Positions 1-8,000 of a stretch of 35,084 bases of DNA are shown here, in pieces. This DNA is from Sanchytrium tribonematis (lineage: Eukaryota; Sanchytriomycota; Sanchytriomycetes; Sanchytriales; Sanchytriaceae). The position numbers were made by a program, and so were the translations under genes. The DNA is taken from assembly GCA_018985235.1 (NCBI GenBank), contig JADGIG010000039.1, positions 1 to 35,084 of the forward strand. Reading direction: 5' to 3'. Under the pieces are notes generated by a model. That model did not search any database and was not told the origin of the DNA. It saw only the letters and a program-made list of their open reading frames with translations. Position 1 is the stretch's first letter, and every line of letters starts with the position of its first letter.

Positions 1-190
1 TTTAAGTATGGGAATTGGATCTGCTTTACAATCTACTGGATTGTATTTTTTTGGGTTGCAATTACATTATTTGGCGATAAGTGCATTCTTGTATTTTCAG
101 TCTAGATCTTTGATCACTATTAAGGCAGTTTTACAGAGCAGAATAACGATCCTAAGTGTTATCTCTGATCAAACAGACATCTTATGCTAA
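1..190 (+). CDS. C-terminal fragment of a probable membrane protein (5' end outside window)
   Basis: The plus-strand frame is open from the left edge and ends with TAA at 188-190, giving about 62 residues. The segment is hydrophobic, with one probable membrane-spanning stretch (starting around GLYFFGLQLHYLAISAFLYF) followed by a short polar tail. I do not recognise the family. The in-frame ATG at position 8 could be a start, but it sits directly at the edge, and the open frame before it fits the last exon of a larger gene better. The stop codon touches the stop codon of the convergent gene at 191, a packing repeated elsewhere in this window, which supports a real gene end. Identity is unknown and confidence is moderate only for its being coding. 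Confidence 0.45.
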   Translation, partial: LSMGIGSALQSTGLYFFGLQLHYLAISAFLYFQSRSLITIKAVLQSRITILSVISDQTDILC

Positions 191-1543
191 TTAAGACAAA
201 TTCAGTAAATATCGGATGGCTTCATTAAAATTAAGGGGAATTTTTTCATCCAAATGTCTCTTTAGAAAAAAATATTCACTTAAATGTTTTGAAAATGGAT
301 TATCTCTCACATTTTGAATTATCAAGAGATTTTTGAATCCTAAGTGAATTTGATCCTCCTGCTTAAGCAAATAAAGTCCATACTTGCATTTTTCGTATGC
401 GCAATAACCATTGTGGCAATTGTAATATATTTTTTTTAGCGTGGAATTTGATTCCTCGGTTTCTATAGATTTAATGTTTTCAAAAAGACACATAAGTCCA
501 TCTAGAGATTTAAATTCATAAGTGAAAAATGACATTTCCGGGCTGAAAAACACAAGATTTGCGCAATCATTATTGAATAAGTTCGGAATTATGCTTTTGC
601 GTAGAAATAAATCAAGGGTATCGAGATCTTTACACAGAACCCAATATAAGGCGACATATTGGTCTAGCGTAGCTGTAATTCTCCATTGACCTTGAAAGAA
701 ATCCACCAGAACAAAAAAGGAATTAAAATCATCTTCATTTGGAATTTGAAAACTAATTCGAAGAAAGGAGTTTGTCTTCAAGGTGTCTATGCGATATTCC
801 TCATCTGCAAAATTGGGTTCGCTGGATATTGATTCTGTTGACATTTGCTTTACCATTAATTGTTTGTAGCTTAATACGTCCAGAAAATGCAAAGACTCAG
901 CTAGGTCTCCCCCATACTTAATCTTAAATTTCCTTAAACCCAAATATTTGACTTTATGTGATAAAAATGAATATTTGACTTCAGAATTAAGCACATCTTT
1001 AATCAAAATTCTATCTTTGCAGCCCAGATGGTACTTTTGTGATTCATGGTCCTTGAAGATACAAGTTTGGCGCTCGTAAATTGCTCTTACTGGAGGGACG
1101 TCTTTTTTGGGAAATTGAGTCTCTAGGTTTACAAAAACATCAAATAACCCTAGAAGGTAATCTATGAAGTTACTGTACTCAAAAGTTCCAAATGAAATTA
1201 CGACTGATTCTTCTAATCTTAGCTCAGCCTTGTATTTCATTCCTATAGAGGAAATTGCGGCAAGTTCATCTACGATTTTCTTGATTCCAAAGGACACAAA
1301 AACCCAATTTTCATCAGTATATTTCACTTTCCATCCGTCTTCAAATTTAACACTTGCAAATGCTGATAGTCTGTCTCTTGAATCCTCCACATGTTCCCCC
1401 TCCCATAATATAATCTCCACAGGGTGTTTGGTTCTTATTCTGGTTGCAACGTCAAAACGCTCAAGTTTATACGATATAGCGAAAGACCTTTCCATAATCT
1501 CCAATATTGCGTCCTTGTTAAGTACTTTTTTTTCTAAACTCAT
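191..1543 (-). CDS. Hypothetical protein, 450 aa
   Basis: This long single frame starts at an ATG (1543-1541) and ends with TAA abutting the plus-strand stop at 190. The product is mixed alpha/beta in composition, with many aromatic and charged residues and no obvious signal peptide, membrane segment or nucleotide-binding motif. A small cysteine cluster lies near the C-terminus (around NCHNGYCAYEKC), but its spacing does not match a zinc finger I know. I do not recognise the family. The length and clean coding character argue for a real, possibly fast-evolving gene. It is divergent from the SET-domain gene, with 141 bp between start codons. A short upstream reading frame (1568-1660) lies in the presumed leader. 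Confidence 0.75.
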   Translation of the reverse strand: MSLEKKVLNKDAILEIMERSFAISYKLERFDVATRIRTKHPVEIILWEGEHVEDSRDRLSAFASVKFEDGWKVKYTDENWVFVSFGIKKIVDELAAISSIGMKYKAELRLEESVVISFGTFEYSNFIDYLLGLFDVFVNLETQFPKKDVPPVRAIYERQTCIFKDHESQKYHLGCKDRILIKDVLNSEVKYSFLSHKVKYLGLRKFKIKYGGDLAESLHFLDVLSYKQLMVKQMSTESISSEPNFADEEYRIDTLKTNSFLRISFQIPNEDDFNSFFVLVDFFQGQWRITATLDQYVALYWVLCKDLDTLDLFLRKSIIPNLFNNDCANLVFFSPEMSFFTYEFKSLDGLMCLFENIKSIETEESNSTLKKIYYNCHNGYCAYEKCKYGLYLLKQEDQIHLGFKNLLIIQNVRDNPFSKHLSEYFFLKRHLDEKIPLNFNEAIRYLLNLS

Positions 1544-1684
1544 CTAACTTATAGATTTTTGACAGTTTCAGAAATTTGCGAGGTAAAAACCATCAGAAGT
1601 TTGTAAGCTAGATATACCAGACTTCTGATAAATTGGCAAGGGATTTGAATCTTCACTCATATTTGCCGTGATATTTTTCAAACA
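1544..1684. promoter_or_regulatory. Shared divergent promoter region
   Basis: These 141 bp separate the start codons of the divergent 450-aa gene and the SET-domain gene, so they must hold both promoters and leaders. The stretch is AT-rich without a convincing TATA element. On the minus strand it contains a 30-codon ATG frame (1660-1568) that would be an upstream ORF if it lies in the transcript. Function is inferred from gene arrangement only. Confidence 0.35.
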
Positions 1685-2841
1685 ATGACATTCGAAAATA
1701 TGTTTTCACAATTGACTCAACAGGAGCAAGAGCAAGATTTCTTGCTTCCTTATGATGTTTATCTTGAATTCTATAGAGAACATAACGGGCAATCATATCG
1801 ATCCGGATGGAGTAAGATTAAGAAAAGCATCTATGTTGATGTAGAAGAGACCAAAGCTGAGGAAGTTGCAAGGTGTGATTGCATGGGCGATTCCAAATGC
1901 TCTTCGGATGAATGTATTAATCGCTGCATGTACATTGAATGTGATCCTGCTCATTGCAAAAATTGTTTAAATCAAAGGATTCGCCATTTTGAATATTTAC
2001 AACCAGAAGAATTTGATATCAAATTTCACGAAAGAAAAGGCTGGGCATTTCATACTAATGTAAAAATTGAAAAAGGTCAATATATTTACGAATACACTGG
2101 TGAAGTGATTTCAGTTCAACTATTTAAAGAGAGGCTCGAGGAAATGTCAAAATTGAAAAATTATTATTTTTTGCAAATCCAAAATAGAGTCATAGATGCT
2201 TTCAAAAGAGGAAGCGAGGCTCGTTTTGTGAATCATTCTTGTGACCCTAATTGTGAAGTTCAAGTGTGGACAGTCAACCACGAAAAAAGAATTTGTTTAT
2301 TCGCATTAAGGAATATCAAACAGGGCGAAGAAATTACTTATGACTATAATTATTCTGCAGATATATCTTATCCTTGTTTTTGTGGTGCTTCGAATTGTTC
2401 AGGAATAATGGGCAAGAAATTAGACTCAAATCGCTCTTTGCTGGAATCGGCCCAAAGACTCACCGTTTCGCAATATAATGTATAAATTTATTGATTTAGA
2501 GTAAAAAAGTCTCACCTCGATATTTAAAAAGAAATTTACGGAACGAAGATCGAAATTCATTGGACGAAAATCAAAATATTGACTTCGAGTATGATTTTGG
2601 AAACAATTCTGTACAAGATTTTATGGGCCTACGAAATTTTTCTCAATTTGTAGATAATTTACTATCTAGACGACAAACGGAACATTTTTTGGAAAAATTT
2701 GAAATTGGTAAATTTTCAGTATTCCAGGCCAACGTCAAATTGCCACCCCTAGGAGTCGAAAAGGTTCAGATCGAATTATTTGCTTCTGAAGATGATTATG
2801 AAGAGCAATTAGAATCCCGAAAAAGGTTTCGGTGTGAATAA
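1685..2841 (+). CDS. ASH1/NSD/SET2-type histone lysine methyltransferase, two exons (1685-2479, 2500-2841)
   Basis: The spliced product is 378 aa. It carries a cysteine-rich AWS domain (residues about 64-101, starting CDCMGDSKC), a SET domain (about 112-222) with the cofactor and catalytic motif RFVNHSCDPNC (180-190) and TYDYN (218-222), and a post-SET zinc knuckle CFCGASNC (231-238). This order is that of H3K36 methyltransferases of the SET2/ASH1/NSD group, and the post-SET spacing and text look closest to ASH1/NSD. The canonical GN before ARFxNHSC is GS here. The first reading frame stops at 2485, but a 20-nt GTA...TAG segment (2480-2499) joins it in frame to a 342-nt frame that has no ATG start of its own. 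The added acidic/basic C-terminal tail (about 113 residues) has no known domain. The gene runs convergently into the AAA ATPase gene, 13 bp apart. The enzyme class is secure; the exon 2 join is inferred from the intron pattern. Confidence 0.85.
2480..2499 (+). other. Ultra-short spliceosomal intron (20 nt) in the SET-domain gene
   Basis: GTATAAATTTATTGATTTAG starts after a complete codon (phase 0) and ends just before the open frame at 2500. If retained, its second codon is TAA, giving the shorter 265-codon product. The ending TTGATTTAG matches the branch-point/3' splice block of the four 19-nt introns. No homology bridges the junction, so this is the least certain of the five. Confidence 0.65.
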
Positions 2842-2854
2842 ATTATAATTTTAA

Positions 2855-4171
2855 CTAATCAATCTCTTTGAAGGAACCAAATTTTAAATTCCACTCTAAA
2901 TGGAACTTGATGTCTTTTTCGCATACACTGGTACCAACTTCTTTAAAAGCCTCTTCGAAAGAATTTTTGCTTATTGGGGGCAAAATTGAATTTGACTGTT
3001 TAATGGAATCACCTAGTTGCCGAACGCAAATACCTGCAGCACTTCTACAAAGCTCCTTTACATCACTGCAGGAAAATTTAACGGATTTTTCTACAATGTC
3101 TTTATAATCGTCGTCAGTCAGGGAAGTAATTTCATTTCTCAATAAATCACGAATCATCTTCTCTCTAGCTTCTGGATTTGGCAAACCGACGTATATTCTT
3201 TTCGTAAATCTTCTACGTGCTGCCTCATCTAGACAGTCCGGTCGGTTAGTGGCAGCGATTACCAAAATTCTATCCTCAGAGTCACTGTTCATCCCATCTA
3301 ACTGAACAAGGAATTCAGTTTTTAGTCCGCGAGCATTGTCCTTATCATCAGAGGTCCGCGCGGAGAGCAGGCTGTCAATCTCATCAATGAATATTATGGT
3401 AGGTTGTTTTGCTTTGGCGACAGCAAATAGAGCACGGACAAGTTTTTCACTTTCCCCAATCCATTTACTCGTCATGGAGCTAGCACTGACCGAAAAAAAG
3501 GTCGAATCACATTCTGAAGCAGCTACTCTAGCCAAAAACGTTTTTCCGGTACCTGGAGGCCCAAATAGTAAAATGCCCTTTGCGGGACTTCTGATGCCAG
3601 TGAAAATATCCGGTCTTATCATTGGCAATATCACAGTTTCATTCAAAGCTTGCTTTGCAAAATGAAGCCCTGCAATGTCTTTAAAAGTTAAACCAGTGGT
3701 TGAATTAACAATCAATGAATTTACCATTTCTATAAACTTTCCACCATATTGCTGTAAAAATTCATCCTCTGGTTGATTTTCCTTGTCATTCGAGGACTTA
3801 CTACCAGCCTGTCTAAAAGAAGAAAAATCTTTGACATGTACATTATCATCGGTCGCTTTGATACTGACTTTTGAATTAGTGATTGAAGATTTTCTTTTAA
3901 GCGGGCGATCTTCAGTTTGAGATTTGACTTCGACCATACAAATTACGTCCTCATTTTCTAATTTTTCTAGATATTCGATGTCAGAATTTGAGAGTTCCCC
4001 CACTGGTCCAGTAACTAACTCTGTATCTTCGAGTAATTTTAATAAGTCTGGTTCGACATAATTTTTTCTAAACTCATTAAAAATCTCATAGTCTTTCTGA
4101 TGAACCTCCATTTTTGCAATTTTCCCGAGCACCTCTTGTATGTTATTGAGAGTGCGTCCATTATATGGCAT
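2855..4171 (-). CDS. Fidgetin-like/spastin-family AAA ATPase
   Basis: The product is 438 aa with an unrelated N-terminal region of about 145 residues and one C-terminal AAA module. Walker A is GPPGTGKT (204-211), Walker B is IIFIDEID (259-266), sensor 1 is ATNRP, and arginine fingers lie in DEAARRR. The pore-loop region SMTSKWIGE and the C-terminal LEWNLKFGS are characteristic of the meiotic/microtubule-severing clade (FIGNL1, spastin, yeast Sap1). Closest by eye is FIGNL1, an AAA ATPase that dismantles RAD51 filaments in animals and plants. The N-terminus is much shorter than in animal FIGNL1 and I see no RAD51-binding motif. I chose the first ATG at 4171. The frame stays open upstream to 4235 without an ATG, so a missed short first exon is possible. 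The gene is convergent with the SET gene, 13 bp apart. Confidence 0.9.
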   Translation of the reverse strand: MPYNGRTLNNIQEVLGKIAKMEVHQKDYEIFNEFRKNYVEPDLLKLLEDTELVTGPVGELSNSDIEYLEKLENEDVICMVEVKSQTEDRPLKRKSSITNSKVSIKATDDNVHVKDFSSFRQAGSKSSNDKENQPEDEFLQQYGGKFIEMVNSLIVNSTTGLTFKDIAGLHFAKQALNETVILPMIRPDIFTGIRSPAKGILLFGPPGTGKTFLARVAASECDSTFFSVSASSMTSKWIGESEKLVRALFAVAKAKQPTIIFIDEIDSLLSARTSDDKDNARGLKTEFLVQLDGMNSDSEDRILVIAATNRPDCLDEAARRRFTKRIYVGLPNPEAREKMIRDLLRNEITSLTDDDYKDIVEKSVKFSCSDVKELCRSAAGICVRQLGDSIKQSNSILPPISKNSFEEAFKEVGTSVCEKDIKFHLEWNLKFGSFKEID

Positions 4172-4198
4172 TTCTGTTTCAAGGAATTTTACGGTCAA

Positions 4199-4354
4199 AT
4201 GAATTTCTTGTTCAGTGAAGAGTTTTTCCTGTTTTCACATATCTATAATTTTGGACAAGCAAGTGTTTCTTCTAGTAATTTAACTATCAACTTTGAAGCA
4301 GACTATGATTTAGAAGAAAAAAGCCTTAAAAAAAGCACATCAAATTTATTCTAA
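4199..4354 (+). CDS. Candidate small protein, 51 aa
   Basis: This ATG-to-TAA frame fills the only sizeable gap in this part of the window (4172-4373). It encodes a protein with a hydrophobic N-terminal half (MNFLFSEEFFLFSHIYNF) and an acidic then lysine-rich C-terminal half. Its placement fits the local packing rules: 27 bp from the start codon of the divergent AAA gene and 19 bp from the stop codon of the convergent Rieske gene. I do not recognise a family. It could also be a chance frame in the AAA gene's leader. Confidence is moderate to low. Confidence 0.4.
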   Translation: MNFLFSEEFFLFSHIYNFGQASVSSSNLTINFEADYDLEEKSLKKSTSNLF

Positions 4355-4373
4355 TAAATATATAGCATCTTTA

Positions 4374-5066
4374 TCACCACTCCAGCTTACAGGCATTTAC
4401 TGTTTTGTTTTTCTCTTTGCACAAACCTCCATTTTTAAGATCAAATGCCCAGCCATGTTTTTGACAGATTAAATTATTGCCTTCCACGTATCCATGTAAC
4501 ATGTCTACATTCTTATGTGGACAATATCTCATACATTCATAATTGATTCCGTTTGCATTTACAATTAGATTTTTGGGATTGTTGGGTGATATTTGGATGT
4601 TTGTTACTTGCACGGCAGCATTAATTGTGGATCCAGTCAGCATAGATTTAGCTATCTGAGCAGGCGTTAATTTTTCGTTTTCAACTGCAGTAACTAATCC
4701 TTCCTCTTTAGATTCTCCATATGATACACTTTTCACGCCTTTCTTTAAATATTTAAATGACATTATAGAGATTTTAAATAGTAGATCTTTCAATATGATT
4801 TTGATCTGCAACTTCTCAAAGCTTGATTTTCGTAATACATGGAGATCAGAAATTGTGAGAATGTTTTGGGCAATCAAATAATCAACATCTTGCTTAAAAT
4901 TATCATAATTCCAGTTTCTATGTGAAGCAACAGACTGAATTATAAATTGGATTGAGACTTGGTCATTGGGTGTCAATATGCTTAGTTCTGGTATAGCCGG
5001 TCTCAATTTAGAATTCTCAAAGTATTTCCAATTCTCGTTTTCAGAATCTGAACTGGAACTTCCCAT
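4374..5066 (-). CDS. Protein with C-terminal Rieske [2Fe-2S] domain
   Basis: The product is 230 aa from the first ATG. The last roughly 65 residues contain a Rieske cluster site: CPH (C182, H184) and CQKH (C201, H204), 16 residues apart, followed by GWAFDLKNGG, the usual Rieske loop. The four ligands needed for a [2Fe-2S] cluster are present. The pattern resembles the soluble Rieske domains of oxygenases and CMAH-like proteins more than the bc1 subunit, and there is no N-terminal membrane anchor. The N-terminal half has an unrelated helical sequence beginning with a serine/acidic stretch and is not recognised. A methionine at about residue 102 (position 4763) precedes the Rieske half, so two fused units or a later start are possible. 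It lies 28 bp downstream of Laa1 on the same strand. Confidence 0.8.
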   Translation of the reverse strand: MGSSSSDSENENWKYFENSKLRPAIPELSILTPNDQVSIQFIIQSVASHRNWNYDNFKQDVDYLIAQNILTISDLHVLRKSSFEKLQIKIILKDLLFKISIMSFKYLKKGVKSVSYGESKEEGLVTAVENEKLTPAQIAKSMLTGSTINAAVQVTNIQISPNNPKNLIVNANGINYECMRYCPHKNVDMLHGYVEGNNLICQKHGWAFDLKNGGLCKEKNKTVNACKLEW

Positions 5067-5094
5067 GAACAAGGAGAAATTTTCAAATAAATAT

Positions 5095-8000
5095 TTATTT
5101 TGTCGCAATTAATCTTTGAAATGATTGTTTATCTTCCGCGCTCAACGTACCAATATAGCTTTTAAAGATTTTAATATTTTCACTCTCCGTCAAATAATTA
5201 TTTATAATTCTAGCGTAATTTCTTTTTGCATCAATTTTTTTCCAGATGCTCAATAATAAAAGGAGTGACTTCTTTTTCTCAAGCGACTCTAGAAACGAAA
5301 AACATTCTTCTAAAAACAAGCCTTTGTGAATATGAGTCTTTTCGTGGAATTTTAAAATTGCGGTCACCACACTAGAAACAATCAGACGCAATGAAGATTC
5401 AACTTTGTGCTTCTGAACAACTAGCTTCAGGGCCTGGATTGAATACAATTGATTTGTTGAATTTTGTTCTAATCCTTTGATTAAATATTTGGTAATTTGG
5501 TGAATTTTATTTTCCAAAAGCGATGGGCTTGATGAACTGGATATGCACATCAATAAAAGTATGTTCCGCTCGGACACCTCTGCAAGTAATATATTTGTAA
5601 ATTTTTTATAGATCATATGGCTAAAGGAGTCTACTTCTATTTTTTCAAATAAGAATTTTAGATCAGGAAGTGCATCATTGATGGATGCATCAGATTTGAG
5701 ATTCATCAATAAAGCCATCAATATTTTTGATAACAACACATCGCTATTATCAGTTTTGGTCATAAACAATCCTGTTTGAAGTAAAATTAAGAAATTTTCT
5801 TTCGATCTATCAAGTTGCAAATTGTAGATGCATTTTTCAAATAAATCCATCAAAATAATGGGAGACACGCTAAACTTTTCAAATATTTTTAACACAGATT
5901 GCAAATAAGTGACTCTGACTGAGATAGGAATTTTGACTAAAAAATTAGTTACAAAAATATAAAAATCATTCAATACTTCATCTTCACTGAACAAAACATT
6001 GTCTTTGCCGATTTGCTCACACAATGCAGAGAGTATTGGTATTGCTCGTACAATAAAGCTCACGCTAGCATTTTGGTTCATTGAGCATATTAGCAAGCCA
6101 AATGATTGGCATAAAAACTTTTCACTTAAATTTTGCTTTACCAAAAATTCCAGTATCTTCAGCCATCTAGTTTCAAATTCCAGCTTGTTTAAATGTGGAG
6201 ATGTTAAAAACTTATTATTTTGAAAATAAATTTTGCACAGCACCTGTAAGACTTCCTCCTCACAAAGCACTCTAATTTCATTAACGTCATACTTGAATTG
6301 GAATTCTATCTTTTCATTATTTATAAAATCGTAGACCTCCAGAAAGCTAACAAAACAGGAAATTAATAGAACATTTGACACTGAAGATCGCTTTAAAGCA
6401 ATTTTGGATTGATCAAAGGCGGTTAAAAGCAATTGCATTGGCTTTTCAATGAGAATGCCATCTGGATCCTTAATACTTGTAATAAAAGTACTGGAAACCA
6501 AACAAGAACTAGCCACTAGAGCGTCTGGGGATGTTTTGCTGAACATAGGAGATAACGCGCTGGAAAATTGAGCGTGATATTGTTCAAGAATACTGTGATC
6601 TGGTAAGTCTGGATCTTGAAGCTGGGAAAAGATCTAAGTCAAATTAAAATACCAAAAGGCAATCTTGCAAAATTGTCAGTCCATAAAATTTCAATTCCAT
6701 ATTACTACTAGTTGAACAATTGAAAGAGATGCTAATCAAGTCTTGAATTTTGTTGATTAAAAACTTGGTGTCCCCTGTCTTGATGAGTTTAGTATTAAGA
6801 TGATTAGAAAAATCTTTTCTATTTTGCAAAACTTCAATCATTCTTAATAAACAAGCAGCAGAAGTTATTTGGCTATTTGAAGAAGGCAACAGACTCGTGC
6901 TAGATTTTTTTTCGGCGTGCGAAATCATTCCTTGACCCTCATCGTCTTCAACCTTCATATCAATGGTTTGCTGATCTTGGGCTTGGCGATTCAAAATGCT
7001 TTTCAAAAGGTCAAAAGTTTTTGTGAAATCTGTAAAATCTTCAACAGTAATAAGGCACATTTCTCTTATAAGGCCTAGTTCTGTCTTGTTGATAGCATCT
7101 TCGGTGGACATGATCAATTGTTGAAGAGGTAGTTTTGCATCGATATCCACGAATCCAAAGAGTAATTGTTTCAATAACTTCAAAGCCGATTTTCTAAGAT
7201 CTGTATTTTCACTCTGTTTGTAGATACTCAGCAATGACTTGCTTGTAAATGGCAACTTTGAACTAAATTTAAAGCTTATTAAAAATTCAAAAACATCAAA
7301 TGCATTTAAGCATATATTTGGGTTGTTTTTCACTATAAATGACGTGGCAAGATCAAGGACCTTTGTCTTACTATCACTCGCTATAAAATCAGCTCCTAAA
7401 TTTAATAGCAAATTTGATAAAATGCTTGACAAATTCCACTCGTAAAAATGATCGGCCTCCATACCCAGAACGTCGTTGAGAATGAAATATTCTTCAAAAT
7501 AAATATCGCTATATAAAGACAAATAAAGTTCCATATATTTTTGACCGGAGTTTAAAAACGGAGCTGCAGATACGTCTCTCAATCCCACTAATGCAGAAGC
7601 ATGAGCCAGCGGATGGGCATCTTGGATTAAAGATTTGATTACGTTATAAATTACATCAATACTTGGTTGATCTAAATATGCGCAGCTTTTAATCATCGAA
7701 GTTAGAAAAACAAATTGATAGTGACGTTTATCGACATCTGGATTTGAAATCGTTTTATCGAGTAGGTCTTTAACTATCGCACAAGCTGTTTGTTCATCTA
7801 AAGACTCTCCAAATCTACTCAAAAGTTCACTAATCAAATGAGGCACATCTGAAAATATATCTTGAGTATATTGGAACAATAATTTGTACGCATTGTTTGC
7901 ACAAACCGCATCAAGTTTGACTGAATTCCCCAGCATGCTGGAGAAGATAACAAATGCGGTTTTTCTTTTCAAAGCGCTTTTCACATCGTGGGTTTGCAAA

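Noticed and set aside
1568..1660. 30-codon minus-strand ATG frame as a first exon of the 450-aa gene
   Set aside because: No GTA...TAG segment joins it in frame to the main gene. A GTC...GTTAG segment just before the main ATG lacks the consensus branch block. It is noted only as a possible upstream ORF.
4172..4235. N-terminal extension of the AAA ATPase
   Set aside because: The frame is open and looks plausible, but there is no ATG and no acceptor of the local type in the right frame.
6634..6652. Programmed frameshift or stop readthrough as an explanation for the frame breaks
   Set aside because: The breaks need removal of 19-20 nt, not one or two bases, and all five segments share GTA at the start and TNAYNTAG at the end. 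Splicing explains them all.
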